Positions 21,481 through 33,379 of a stretch of 64,000 nucleotides of DNA are shown here, piece by piece. The notes below the pieces were generated by a model, which saw only the letters and a list, made by a program, of their open reading frames with translations, was not told the origin of the DNA and searched no databases. The DNA comes from Clusia tigrina (taxonomy: Eukaryota; Arthropoda; Insecta; Diptera; Clusiidae): positions 142,876,291 through 142,940,290 of the forward strand of contig OV050030.1 of assembly GCA_920105625.2 (NCBI GenBank), in the 5' to 3' direction. Numbering within the stretch: position 1 is the stretch's first letter; the number at the start of each line of letters is the position of its first letter. The translations under genes and the position numbers were made by a program.

Positions 21481-22968
21481 TCAAGTGTTACTACGAAAAT
21501 AAAGATAAATAAGATGCTTGAAATTGTTGTGACTCACAATATTTTTTAAATTATTAGGTAAAGAGTTCCATAGTCTAGTGGTGCCAACGAAAATCATACT
21601 AGCCGAGTTTCGGGACGTAAAGCTCGGCATAATGAGATTATTGCAATGATTCGACAGGCTGAAGCGCAACTTGTCATAAAGGTAAATTGGATACTTAGAG
21701 TATATTAATTTATGCATAAATATACAATTTCTTGCCTTTAAATAGCTCTCAACATCGCAACCCAGAACCATTTTACTCCAAGATGAGATATGGTCAAATT
21801 TGCGCAAGCCATACACATAACGAGTAGCAATATTGCATGCCACTCGCAGCTTATGTAAAGACCGAGAGTCCAAAGCACTATACACCACCTCAGAGTAGGT
21901 TATAATAGGCACAAGCAATTGCACAACCAACCTGCGCCTAGTTTTAACGGGAGTAAATCGAGCAGACATCCTCAAACAGCGCAGAGTCATATACATTCTG
22001 CAAACCACATGGTTGATATGATCCGAGCAAGTCAATGACGTGTTTAAATGAAACCCAAGCACATCAGTCTTGTTAACAAGTGTAAGGCGGCAACCAGCAA
22101 TAAACATCGGAGGGATCTCAGTAAAAAGTATATTGTCTTTGTGAATAGACAGAACAAAAGATTTCGCCGGATTTAGACACAGATCATTGCTACGAGCCCA
22201 ACCACTAAGAAGATCAAGGACCTCATTAAGTCTACAAACCAGATCACACATAAGGCCTACTCTGCGTGACAGATATAACTAAATGTCATTGGCATAAGCA
22301 TGCATCACTCCATTACAATCAAGTGAAAAAATGTCGTTGATGAACATACTGAAAAGCAGTGGTCCAAGAATTGAACCCTGTGCAACCCCAGAAAACATTG
22401 GCCTGCAATCAGAGAAGATATCACCAATCTTCACTCGCTGAGATCTACCACTCAAATTGCTCGTCATAAGCATCAAGGCATTGCCAGAAAAACCAAAATA
22501 AGTCTTTAACTTAAAATATAATAGTCTATGGTTGACACTATCGAAAGCCTTGGAAAAGTCCAATAAACAGAGCAGAGTTACTTGGTCATCATCAAATGAT
22601 ATCTGAATATCATCAACAACTTTCAGCATAACAGTCGAGAAGCTATGTCCCTTACGAAAACCAGACTGTACTGGTGACAGCAGCTTAAACTCATTCAGGT
22701 GTCGAGATATCTGATCAGCCATAAGCGACTCACACACCTTAGAAAAACATGAGAGCAAACTAATGGGCCGAAAATCACCAGGAGCAGCGGCAGATGCCTT
22801 TTTTGCAACCGGCACAACAGTCGCTAATTTCCATAGACTTGGGAAGCACGATGTGGTAAAGCAGTGATTTATAATGTGAGTTAATGGACTCAAGACAAAT
22901 GGAATAATTAATTTTATAAACCTAATAAAGACTCCATCAGGACCTACAGCGTTAGATTTTATCCACAT
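21481..22968 (-). pseudogene. RT of CR1-like LINE
   Basis: The first open piece (22968-22279) includes SNAVGPDGV, GDFRPISLLSCFSKVCE, LLDFSKAFDSVNH and VAQGSILGPLLFSMFINDI. The catalytic box reads AYANDI rather than YADD, so a catalytic Asp is replaced by Asn. A stop follows, and the post-RT part (22251-21481) continues with WARSNDLCLNPAKS, a thumb region and TRLWNSLPNNLKN, then ends in a normal stop. Apart from the active-site change and one stop, the RT is well preserved. Confidence 0.85.
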
Positions 22969-23577
22969 AATCCCTCTGTGTACATCACACTCACCAACTG
23001 CATGAAACTCAAACAGACAAGTCCGTCAACAACAGACAGCTCACACTCACTAGAATTCTCAGGGGGAAATCCATTCAGGAAATGATTATTTAATTCATTC
23101 GGTTCAACTACACAATCAGTACTATCCTTGCCATGAACACCAAACCGTTTAAAATTCTTCCATAATTCCTTAGATGGGAGACATGCATCAGGCATAGAGG
23201 AGAAATAATTTTTCTTTGCTAGCCTCACAGCAGCTACAGCCTCATTACGAGCCAGCCTGTAAGAATCCTAATTCTAATCGGTTGGAAATTTTCTCCATCT
23301 AACCTGCAACCTGTTCCTTTTCTTAAGATGCTGCTTTACTATCGCGTAAAACCAAGGACATGCATTATTTTTTACTTGAATAGCGCGAATCAGGACATAT
23401 GTGTTGAAAACATCACAGATCCGACTCACGAAACCATTCAACTTCTGATCAATGCCGCTAGAAAATCAGCAGTCATCCCATCTTAGTTGGGAAAGCTCCC
23501 TAAGCAAAGAAGTCAATTCAATGGACTTATAATCACGTTACGAGATAGAGGTAGTAATAATTTTACGACATATATTT

Positions 23578-24123
23578 TCATGTACAGAATATCAAGTCAT
23601 GATCAGAAATAAAAGTGAGCTGATCAAAGATAAGTAGCATTGATATGTCAGATATAATAAAGAGGTCAAGTAAGCTAGGACCAGCATTATTTGCAAATCT
23701 AGTACGTATGATTGAGTCCACAACACAGAGGCCAGACGCACTAACAAGGTCACGAACTTTATACGAAACAGCATCAGCAGAGAGCAGATTTACATTAAAA
23801 TCACCACACACAATATAGTAGTCATAGTCAATTAAACGCAAAGACAAATCAGAGAAAAACGGCTCAACACTGTGACATTTATTAGGGTTCTACACACATG
23901 AAACCATGACTTTAGAATTATTGTCAGATATTTCCAGATTTAAGAATTCAACTGCGGTGCCATCAGGCCTATTTACGATTTTTACATTTAGAAAAGTTTT
24001 AACAAAAATAGCAACACCTCCTTTTCGGGCGACTCTATCATTCCTAAAAAGCTTGTAAGTGGGTATATTGAAATATAGGTCACTAGCTCCACCCCCAAAC
24101 CAAGTTTCAGACACACAAATCAC
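23578..24123 (-). pseudogene. AP endonuclease of CR1-like LINE
   Basis: Two frame-separated pieces form the endonuclease that nicks target DNA. The N-terminal piece (24123-23890) has ICVSETWFGGG and ARKGGVAIFVK. The C-terminal piece (23847-23578) has YIVCGDFNVNLLS, SLLDLFI and FISDHDLI, the catalytic GDxN and SDH motifs. The linker to the RT (23577-22969) is broken by several stops; one short open piece (23228-22959) remains. Confidence 0.75.
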
Positions 24124-24180
24124 ATCAACAGAGGAATCAGCAAAAATGTACCATAATCAAGTTTGACTCTCCCATGTCTA

Positions 24181-24690
24181 CTCAATGACAACATAACAAA
24201 ACTAAATATATAGCTTTGAAAATTATGCAAATGAATTGAAAGCAAGATTAAGATATGCCAATTGAAAGGCAAAAGAAATGCTCATTGAAGAAAAACAAAA
24301 ACGTGTACTAACTGATTTAAAAATAATAACAGAACACTTAAAGTAGAAATAGGATTCTTAGTTTTATTAAAAGTATAAAATAGAAAAAACAATACTAATC
24401 CATACAAAGGACCTTATAAGATCCTAGATAAGTTACTAAGTAATTTACTAATAGGTTATAATGGTACACGTAAGAAAATACATTACATTACATTACAGTT
24501 ACAAAAACCCCGCAATGTAATTTAACAATATCATTAACACCCTACAACGTAATTTAACAATATAATTAAAAACCCTACAATGTAATTATAACAATAAGAC
24601 ACAATTAAAATAACACATTACAGCAACTATTATGCAATAATAAAATAATGTAATTGATAAACACTTTCATAATAATGATCAGAATCACTT
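24181..24690 (+). pseudogene. integrase C-terminus and 3' UTR of copy B
   Basis: After the LINE, ENYANELKARLRYA resumes (about 24220), matching copy A. Later parts correspond to LVLLK and NPYKGPYIILDKL with multiple frame breaks. From 24480 the sequence is AT-rich with ACATTAC and TACAATGTAAT words, like the 3' UTR of copy A. No polypurine tract or 3' LTR follows, so copy B is truncated at about 24690. Confidence 0.7.
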
Positions 24691-25690
24691 TCTAAGCCAT
24701 TTTTACTTTCTCCGTCTGTCTATCCGGCTGTCCGTCTGTGGCCACTTTTGTCTACTCCGATAGAGCTTTATTTATGAAATTTTGCAAAAGTATAGTCTGG
24801 ACAAAGATACAGAACCAGAATTCTATATTGGCCAATTTGCACAAAGACCACGCCAAACTCCCATATAAGGAACTTTTCTCACCTTTTTTAAAATGAGTAT
24901 CACTTTAGTCCAATTTATGGAATATTGACGCAATTTGCCAGTTATGGAGATGTGAGTCCTACTAAACACCATGCCAAAAGAGGGCGGTATATACTAACTG
25001 CCATGCCCACTTTTAACAAATTTTCACAACTTAAGATCTGGTACAGATTTATGGACGAAATTTTACGGGAAGGAACATGTGGACATTATAAAACTATAGG
25101 CAGTAAAAAAAGTTGGTCAGGAAAAAGATTTTGATATAACGAACTTTCGGGTCTAAAATTACAATTAGCCTACCTATGCTCGTATTGATGGCATCCGAAT
25201 AAAAATTGGCAGAAATATACATGGGGTTGAAAATATTGTGTGTGCAGAATATGGAGATCATAATACTACTGCCATGCTCACAATTAACCAAAAATCAGTA
25301 CTAGGTTCCAATTAAATATTTGTCAACGAAATTTCACAGGAAGGTTGCCAGTGTTAACTCTAAACACACAAAAATGGTCGTGTGGTTTTTGCAGCTAGGC
25401 CCACTATTGACATATTCTTATAACTAGGACCTACACAATATTTGAGGACGGAATTACTTTAGTATGTATACGAGTATGGACCCTACCAAACCACATACAA
25501 AAATTGGGGTCTATCAGACGAAGGATATGCCTCCCTCCCATATAATGAACTTTAGGGACCCCCACCTAAAAACAATTACCCTACCTATGCTCCCATTGAT
25601 GATATATGAATACAAATTGGCCACTATTGACATATTATTGTAACTTTCGACCAACACAATATTTCTGGACGATATTTTATATTAGTAGAT
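24691..25690. repeat. degenerate dispersed-type repeat array
   Basis: The block opens with a CCGTCTGTC-type low-complexity stretch (24709-24740). It then contains loosely repeated words: CTCCCATATAA with GAACTTT (about 24868, 25545), CCTACCTATGCTC (25169, 25571), GACGAAATTT (about 25055, 25326) and CCACTATTGACATATT (25399, 25621). Two stretches, about 25140-25210 and 25545-25620, align at an offset near 405. I recognise no gene. It resembles a decayed tandem or non-autonomous repeat. Confidence 0.5.
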
Positions 25691-25874
25691 ATATTGATTG
25701 ATTGATACAAAGCCATTTACAGGAAATGTTGTCGCTCAGATAAAGGCCACACCTGCTACTAATATAATCAATTCAAGGTACCCGACCGAAAATTGCCGTA
25801 GAATTTCTCGAATCAGCCATCGAAGAACCAATAATAAAAGTTCCGATAAAAGGATTTACCAAAGATAATTCTGT
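25691..25874. other. unassigned
   Basis: AT-rich sequence with no recognisable gene or transposon end. It borders the left target duplication of the short retroposon that follows. Confidence 0.3.
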
Positions 25875-25885
25875 CTGGAGAACCT

Positions 25886-26084
25886 TTTTTTTTTTTTTTA
25901 ATTCAACATGGATTTATTTATAGCATCTTTTGAATCGAAACCAACAATAATATTACAAAGCTTACAACTAATAAATAAATTGATGCTCCGCGCCAGTGCT
26001 TAGAGCATATAAAAATATTAATATAAAGAAACTATTTTTTTAAAAAAGTGGCCTTTTAAGTCGAGATGTATTCATCCTATGAAG
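25886..26084 (-). mobile_element. short poly-A retroposon with 11-bp target duplication
   Basis: The word CTGGAGAACCT occurs at 25875-25885 and again at 26085-26095. The 199 bp between them begin with a run of about 15 T, which is a poly-A tail on the minus strand. This is the signature of LINE-mediated retroposition. The body has no RT motif. It could be a very 5'-truncated LINE or a short non-coding retrogene. Confidence 0.75.
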
Positions 26085-26348
26085 CTGGAGAACCTGCTAG
26101 GCCAAAATAGTGATAAAGTTACTTAAATTTGATGAGTATTGACTATATTAATGTGGCTGAGTCTGATGGTTAGGATTTTTGAATTAGTATATAAATTGTT
26201 GTTGTCAATGCATGTCTAATATATGTTTCTATGGAATAACGAAACGTGCATAATAAGTGGGTGTTCCCTGTGCATAAGAATAAATTTGCAATGTAGGTAT
26301 TTAATAGTACGCCAAGACAACAATTAAAATTCGAGCACTACTTGTCAT

Positions 26349-26780
26349 CTGTCATGAAACTTTTCGGGGCCGGGGTGAAACTCAGCCATTCCAGGGTGCG
26401 TCAACTAAATAAAAACTTCCTGGTTCACAGTAGTTCTCTGGTTTAGTCCAACTTGCATAGATCCTTTAGACTTTTTTACTCTCCTTTCCTTGTTACTCTA
26501 CTTTGTTTGTTACTCTACTTTGTTTGTTGCTCTGCTTTGTTTCTTAATCTGCCTTGTTTCTCACTCTGCCTTGTTCCTTACTCTGCTTTACTCTGCTTCG
26601 TGAAAGATTCTCAATCACTATTTAACCCAGTGAAAGTTTAATGTGACTGAGAATTGGTTTCATACAAAAGAAATAAACAAACGGCTCAAAATCTGAATCG
26701 CCTACTTTGATTCATTCTTTTTGAATAAACAAGATTTTGTGTGGGTGAAATTTGCCAGTGGCCGAATTTCACCTTCACAC
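26349..26780 (+). repeat. possible solo LTR with internal CTCTGCTTTGTTT-type repeats
   Basis: A TGTCATGAAAC start, an AATAAACAAG-type polyadenylation word at about 26724 and a TTTGGCCG word after the end (about 26788) suggest a solo LTR, possibly of BEL/Pao type. Between 26490 and 26600 there are imperfect repeats of CTCTACTTTGTTTGTTA. No partner LTR or target duplication is clear, so the call is weak. Confidence 0.25.
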
Positions 26781-26794
26781 TTCATTTGGCCGTA

Positions 26795-27090
26795 AAAAGG
26801 TTGCTATATTATATATGGTGATTTCAATGCGAAATACAAGAAACACAAAAATGTATTATGCCATACAGTACACATGAAGCGACGCAATATAAACCGGGAA
26901 GCCCACATGTTCCAATATTCCATTATTTGATTGAGTTTTGAATATTGAAAAAGATGCCTGTGAACCTTTTCACCAATGCCGAAAATGCTGATTTAAGCTC
27001 TGACCATTCGAATGTACTGTTAGTAATCTCTGAAAATCCAGCTCTAAATCAAAATTCTTTCAGGTTACTACTAAGTATTTCCAATCGGAA
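26795..27090 (+). pseudogene. Jockey-clade endonuclease fragment
   Basis: The frame shows YGDFNAKYKKH at about 26813-26850 and, after a stop, ADLSSDHSNVLLVIS at about 26985-27030. These correspond to the GDxNAKH and SDHSPV motifs of Jockey endonucleases, with the intervening part shortened. No RT follows. Confidence 0.6.
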
Positions 27091-27149
27091 CTCGAAGATC
27101 GCTTATACATATTATACGCATTCTGAGCATTGAAAAATTGTAAGATGGG

Positions 27150-29110
27150 GTGCTTCGGTTCACACAGCACATTGAACATGTATACCGGCATAGTACTCCC
27201 ACACAAAGGACAGTTGAACAAAGAAAATATTTTCCTGGTTAGATTAGCTTTGGTTATCGTAGCAGCCGGTCTTCAACCCCACTCACTCCTATCGCGTAAT
27301 AACGCACCTCTACTTTGCCCGTCAAACTATTTTGAAGCCCTAATAAAGCGCAGGATTTCTTGGACATTCGTGCCGGACCTCTTACATAAGAGAGCTAAAA
27401 GCGAATTTGCCTATAGAGCCCGCTCTGCTTCTGGCTAGAGCCGGGCACCTACAGAAGGGATATTCCACAGTTTCCTCTTCCTTCTCATCGCCACAGCTTC
27501 TGCTGAATTCATGAGAGAATACTCCTACCCTAAGCACATACCTGCAGAACAGCTAATGACCGATTATACAAGCCACGACCTTAGAGATATCTTCTCTCGA
27601 TAGGGCAAGCAAGTCTCTGGATTTCCTTCTATCAAGCTGGCGCCATATTAGCCTAGTCGCTAAGCAAGTACCCTCGTGTGCCCAAGACCCATTGGCCTCA
27701 CAGACGACGCTATCCTTTAACATCAATTAACATGTAGCATCTGATATTCCAGGCTCGCATCTGTCCGTACTCAAAGGATCTTAGCTCATCAGCCCTAAAG
27801 TTGCCCTCAATAGCCCTATGTCCCAGAACCTATTTTAGGCGTACCCTCAAAACGGTGCTGATATAATTTAGCGCTGCCAGGTGGCCCTGAGCAGCCTCTG
27901 ATTGCATTGCCACCGAATTCATTGGCTTGATGGCCGCCTGGCTAACCGAGTAAATATTTTTCAAGTTTTTGTTACGGCGTGTCTACTTAAGTAGACGGCT
28001 AGCTCCTCTATGGCTAGGACCTCCGCTTGATAAACACTGCAGTGGTCGGGGAGGCGGAAGGAAAGCGCCAGTCCCAGCTCTTTTCAGAAAACTCCAAAGC
28101 CGACTCCATCGTCAAGTTTGGATTCGTCGGTGGAGAAATTCAGTTCCCCTCTTCTCCATGGCATGAGTGTTGCCACTCTCTTCTAAACGCAATATGTGTC
28201 TGTAAGTGCCTATCAAATTTCAGATTAGATATATAGTGGTCAATGTGTTGGATAAAACTAATCCAGGTATGCACGATAGCCGAGTGCCCAATCTGGCGAT
28301 CATTCCATAACGTAGTGCATTTCAGTCTTAGCGCTGATGCGGCGTCCACTTGTTTCCCTACCAGATCTAATGTAGGTAGGTTGCTTTAGTTGGGGTGGTC
28401 CTTAAAGCACCGGAAATACACAGAAAAGCAGTTCCTTGGAGCCTGTCTTGTATTAGTCCCAAATATTTGACTGTCTCCTTCATCGGAATTTCCACACCTT
28501 TGTTTTAGCGGAGAGATCGTAGGATTAATTAGAAAAGAGCATTAATTCCATTTTATCGGGGTTTATTCCTAGTCCTCTTGTTTATGTTCAACAAGTAAAC
28601 GTGGCCATCTTAGGGCGTAAAAATTTACATAAAAGTGTTTGGATACTTCCCTCTAGTAACAATTACCAAATCGTCAGCATAGGCGATGACATAAATTTCT
28701 CTAGGGCTAGCAGTAAGGTATTTATGGACAAATTCCAGAGCAGGGGAGAGAGAACTCCTTCTTCAGGATTACCTGTGCACACTTGTCTGTTTAAATTGCA
28801 GGTTACTTAGCTGACACTTACCTCTCTTCTGACGAGTATAGTCTAAATCAGTGCAACCACAATAGGATCAACGCCCAGAGCCTCTAACACTCCCGCAATA
28901 CCATTCGCCGTAATATTATTAAAAGCCGCCATTGAAAAATCCACAATACCAATGAGTATAACGGCGTTTCTGTAACTTCCCGTAAGTGTGCATCCAGCAA
29001 CCTCTCAAATGTTTTTAGGAGGAAAGACGTGAGACTGATTTGTCTGAAGTCTTTAGGATTACATGTGAGGACCTTCCCCCTGTGGGTATGAAGGAAACCT
29101 CCATCTTAGC
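27150..29110 (-). pseudogene. decayed LINE RT-RNase H remnant
   Basis: Read on the minus strand, scattered matches keep the order of a LINE ORF2. An RT piece near 29000-28700 shows AAFNNITANGIAGVLEALG and GVLSPLLWNLSINTLL. A RNase H piece near 27950-27770 shows SVSQAAIKPM, LGHRAIEGNFRADEL. A C-terminal His/Cys segment near 27500-27420 contains EEETVE. Stops occur every few dozen codons. The family resembles the LOA/R1-like LINEs elsewhere in the window but is much older. Confidence 0.6.
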
Positions 29111-29120
29111 GGAAAACAGG

Positions 29121-30465
29121 CTAGGTTAAGACAACTTCTAATTGTAGCCACAATCCAGGGGGTAAATATATCCCGTGATTGTTGTAATTTTGCTGGATGA
29201 ACAACTGGTAACTTGGATAAAGCGGGTCATCATAGTATTTGTATTTGTGCAGGAATAGAAGTTCCCCGTGTGTGCGCGAGTACCCTATCTGCAGTCGTTG
29301 GTCTTGCCGCTCTCCTATACAAATCCTGCATTTCATATGTAAGTATGGTAGATTACTTGAAAACTCACAAATGGCTTCATCCGAAACTGTCCGAAAGGCG
29401 CTAGCAACCCTTAACGCGGTGAGCCTGTGTACAGATCGGATTCATTTTGAGATACTCTCTGTACGCGCGACTTCTGCCCAAATTGGAGCCGCATATAGGA
29501 TGATCGAGCTTGTCACCCTCTATAGGAGCTGCCTTCAACTTGATCTGGGCCCTCCCAAGTTTGGCATCATCTTTGTCAGCGCACCGTTGACGCGAGCAGC
29601 TTTTTCGCATACTGTCCTAAGGTGTTCCTTGAAGGTGAGTTTATCTTATATGATCACTCCCAAGTACCGAAAATATAGCTGCGATGTAATTTTGTGTTCG
29701 CCCACCATTATTGTTATTTGCTCTCTGGAGCTCAGCAGGACCACCTCTGTTTTCTGGGCCGCCAACTCCAGTTTTGAGTCATCAAGCCAGCTTCTTATTC
29801 TGACGATCGCATCATTGCATAGCGTTTGGAGCATATCCAGCTGTTTTGCTACTGCTACCACAGCAATGTCGTCCGCATAGCCTACCACCATAGTATCTTC
29901 AGTTGGATTAGATCCAGTTGGAGTATGTCCTTGTACATACCATTCCATAATGTAGGGCCGAGCATAGAACCATGAGGTACTCCCCCCGTGATCTTATATT
30001 GCTCTGCACCTTCGTCCGTATCGTACAGTAGTACTCGGTTGTCAAAATAACTAGCTAAAATTCGCAACAAGTACTATGGGACAGCGAATTTCTGGAGTGC
30101 GCTTATGATTAAGGGCCAAATCGCCGAATTGAAGGCTTTCTTCACATCTAATGTAATTCCTCCGCAGTATTTTTTGCTTCCATTTACCCATCTCTTCCCG
30201 CTGAGAGCTTCTCTTGCAATATCCATCACTGCTTGGACTGGATCTACGGTGGATCGCAATCTCCGAAATCCAAATTGAGTTGCGGCCAATCCTCCTAGCT
30301 TTTCAAGTAATTCTTGCAGTCTATCGCAGATAATTCTCTCGAAGATTTTACCCAGCGTATATGAGTTACCACTTGGACCGAGAACTATCGTAGAGCTCCT
30401 TAAAATATACTTTTTTCTGTTTTTAAAGGCTACTTTCAGTACTTCAATACACTCTTTATGCACTT
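29121..30465 (-). pseudogene. R1-like LINE, RT half
   Basis: From 30463 on the minus strand the RT shows GKIFERIICDRLQE, AATQFGFRRLRSTVD and ITLDVKKAFNSA. It continues with GGVPHGSMLGPTLWN, then VVGYADDIAVV at about 29890 and YLGVII. Several frame changes separate the parts. A post-RT piece lies at about 29610-29401. This is the R1 style of RT, with the unmutated YADD box. Its endonuclease half lies across the Jockey insertion at 35310-36150. About 500 bp of the region just before the RT is missing. Confidence 0.75.
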
Positions 30466-30725
30466 TTTTTTTTGTTTTTTATTTGCCATTATTTCAAACA
30501 TCTGTCACCATTTATATTGACACCTAGTACATGATTTGGCAATTTGTTTGGAAATTAATATTAAAAACACATTTTGGCCAGTGCCAAGAAGTGATACAAC
30601 AAAAATTATTTACATTAAGTTCACTATAATTATATTATAACAATTTATTGATCAAAATTATATTTATGATAATTATTTACATTTACATTTATAGTACTAT
30701 TGCTAATATGTGTAGTCTGGATTTC

Positions 30726-31964
30726 CTAGTTCAGTAGGTCGTTTGGTCGAGTTCTCTTTAAACGGCGCATGGTGGTTTCTTCTAGATGTAGCAACTCGTT
30801 TATTTCTTCGTTATTATGCCCATGCAGTGTATCGTAGTTTTTTGTGGATATCTTTCTTATTTCTTCGTCAATTCTTGTCACATTTAGTTTGCGGTCATTT
30901 GTTTTGTACCAGCCAGACTTTATGGCAACTCTTAATATTCTAGATTGCTGTCTTTGAATTTTTTCTATGTGTGACCGCTTTGCCGTTCCCCATACTTGGA
31001 GTCCGTACATCCAAATTGGCTTTATACTACACTTGTATAGCAGCTACTTGTTGTTAATTGTGAGTTTAGATTGCTTACCCATTAACCAATATAGTTGCCT
31101 AAATTTTTATTTTATTTGTTTCGAGTTTTATTTGATGTGCTAGTGCCAATTTAGCTTTGAGTCCATGTGTATACCAAGGTATTTAGTTGTATTCCCTATT
31201 TTTATATCTTTATTGTTTATTTTAATAGGTATTGGGTTAAATTTTGTTTTAGTTGTAAAAATTATTTGTATAGTCTTATCTTCATTAATTTTCAAGCACC
31301 ATTTATCAAACCATTCCTTAACATTCTCTGTGTATATCTGCAGATTTGCAGTCGCAGTATTTAGATTTTTGTCAGATGCTAAGAGGATTGTGTCGTCACC
31401 AAAGGTAGCAATTGTGGTATTCAGTTCTTTTGGAAATGGTATATCTGAGGTAAATATGACATATAGCAGTGGTCCTAAAACACTCCCTTGAGGAACTCCA
31501 GCTGTTGTAAGATGAATAGACGAACACTCTTCATTATATTTGACGTAACGATCACTAAGAAAACTTTCAACAATCAAATAGTAGTCAAGTGGCAGCATCG
31601 TCTTCAGTTTATGCAGCAGTCCTTTATGCCATACTTTGTCAAATGCTTTTGCAACGTCTAAGAATACAGCAACGCAGTACCGCTTATATTCTATGTCTGT
31701 TTCAATTTTGTTTGTTATACGGTGTATCTGTTGAATTGTTGAATGTCGTTTTCTGAAGCCGAATTGATAATTTGGTATAATGTTTTTATTGTCAAGGATC
31801 TGGCTAAGTCTGTCATGTAATATTTTTTCAGCAACTTTAGAGATTATGGGAAGTAGGCTAATTGGTCTACATGACGAAGCAGTTGTAGCATCTTTTCCCT
31901 GCTTCGGTAGTGCAATAATTTCAGCAACTTTCCATACTTTGGGAAAAAATTGTAGTCGGAACAT
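30726..31964 (-). pseudogene. Jockey ORF2, RT and C-terminus
   Basis: The 274-codon open piece (31964-31140) contains WKVAEIIALPKQGKD, RPISLLPIISKVAEKI, FGFRKRHSTIQQ, VAVFLDVAKAFDKVWH and GVPQGSVLGPLLY. The catalytic box is FGDD where Jockey elements usually have YADD. After one frame break the C-terminal piece (31010-30726) begins YGLQVWGTAKRSHIEKIQ and ends near a stop. The piece between endonuclease and RT (32335-31965) is frame-broken. Little else is damaged. Confidence 0.88.
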
Positions 31965-32335
31965 GGAGTTGATAACATTCCTTAAGTAGTTATAACCTAT
32001 AGTAGGTAGGTCAGCGAGAGCTTATCCTGTCAACATATCGTATCCTGGTGCTTTTTTGTGGATTATTCGTTTTTTAGTGCAATTAATTATTTCTGTTGTG
32101 TTTGTTTTCTTAATTTTGGTTGTAATGTCTATATTTAAGTCATTTTGTGTTTCAATATATTTATCTTCGTCATTTGATAGGACTTTTTCAAAGTATTTAG
32201 TTGCTTTTTCTTCATTGATAGTAGCCCATGAGTTGTCATCTTTCCGTAGTGGCGGCTGTTACCTTATCTGAGTTTTTAATTTCTTTGTGCATTTCCACAA
32301 TGAGTAGTTCGTATCCTGGGTAGGCGTCAAGTTTT

Positions 32336-33313
32336 TTAGGTAATTTCATCTTCTATATTTTGTCTTTTAGTTAATATTTTCTTGAGTTTTTTGCAGGCTA
32401 TATTTAAATTGTGTTTATCCTCAGGCGATCTAGTTAACTGCCACCTCTTTCTCACCTTTCTCTTCTCAATAATTTGCTTTCTGATGAAAATATCCGTTGT
32501 AGGTTTATTTCTTCTAAATTTATGCTGTTGGCTTGATTTGATTCCTGCGTCTAGGACCACATCGTTGAAGTGAATAATGGCACGTTCAATGTCTAATTGT
32601 GTTTTCAGTGTGATAGACATTCTCAGTTGATTTTCAATATGCTGTCTATACTCATTCCAGTTTGTTTTGTGGTTAAAAATCTTAGATATTGGTTCTATGG
32701 GTTTGATGTCAGTTGTGTCGTCAAGTACTATCGGAGAGTGGTCTGAAGAAAGTTCAAAAAAAGCTTTAATTTTTAATTGGTTACACTTTATGTTTTTTGG
32801 TTTGCTGAAGTCGATTAGATCTGGTATCTTTTTCCTATCTGTTGGCCAGTATGTGGGTTCACCTGAGCCTAAAAATCTGCAGTTATTTTTGTTTGTAGCA
32901 TTAATTAGATTTCGTCCTTTTTTATTGGTTAGCCTAGATCCCCCGTCAGTGTGTTTTGCATTCAGATCTCCAGCTGCAATGAATCTTACGCCAGACGTCT
33001 TTATGTAGTCATCATATTGATCCGTCGTTATTAGGTGTCTGGGGGCACAGTAAACTGAGGAAATGAGTATTGTCCCACTTGTATCCTCAATTTGCACAGT
33101 AGTGGATTGAATATGAGGTGTTGCATGTGGTTGCCGTTCAGTATGTTTTAATAGTGAATATATTATGATAGCTGTCCCACCACGATATTTACCATCAGGA
33201 TGATTTGTCACATAAATTTTATATCCAGGAAATACTAAATAGCTTTTGTTCGTGAAGTGTGTTTCTGAAACTAGAGCTATATCAATTTTCTTTTCAGACA
33301 AAAATTGCTTCAA
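32336..33313 (-). CDS. Jockey ORF2, AP endonuclease
   Basis: This 325-codon open stretch covers the endonuclease that nicks the target site. Visible motifs are ALVSETHF near the start, GGTAIIIY, ISSVYCAPRH, IAAGDLNAKHTDGGS, EPTYWPTDRKKIPDLIDF and LSSDHSPIVL. It continues into the endonuclease-RT linker. The domain looks complete and uninterrupted. A few upstream residues of ORF2 lie before 33313. Confidence 0.88.
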   Translation of the reverse strand: MKQFLSEKKIDIALVSETHFTNKSYLVFPGYKIYVTNHPDGKYRGGTAIIIYSLLKHTERQPHATPHIQSTTVQIEDTSGTILISSVYCAPRHLITTDQYDDYIKTSGVRFIAAGDLNAKHTDGGSRLTNKKGRNLINATNKNNCRFLGSGEPTYWPTDRKKIPDLIDFSKPKNIKCNQLKIKAFFELSSDHSPIVLDDTTDIKPIEPISKIFNHKTNWNEYRQHIENQLRMSITLKTQLDIERAIIHFNDVVLDAGIKSSQQHKFRRNKPTTDIFIRKQIIEKRKVRKRWQLTRSPEDKHNLNIACKKLKKILTKRQNIEDEIT

Positions 33314-33379
33314 CTCAAGTTAATGTTTTGTTAGGCCATTTCCATTCCAGGCCACAATTATTAAACTATTATTTTCGTG

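Larger units (their letters stand above)
21236..24180 (-). mobile_element. CR1/Jockey-superfamily LINE inserted in copy B integrase
   Basis: On the minus strand this element carries an AP-type endonuclease and an RT and ends in a simple (AATTT)n-like tail at about 21236-21265, followed upstream by a very A-rich 3' UTR (21340-21470). It has no RNase H domain. It interrupts the integrase of copy B, which resumes at 24205. The 5' part (ORF1) is absent, so the insertion is 5'-truncated. The exact clade (CR1, Kiri, Daphne or similar) I cannot settle by eye. Confidence 0.8.

Noticed and set aside
26453..26641. 62-codon hydrophobic ORF, possible membrane protein
   Set aside because: It is a translation of imperfect CTCTGCTTTGTTT repeats.
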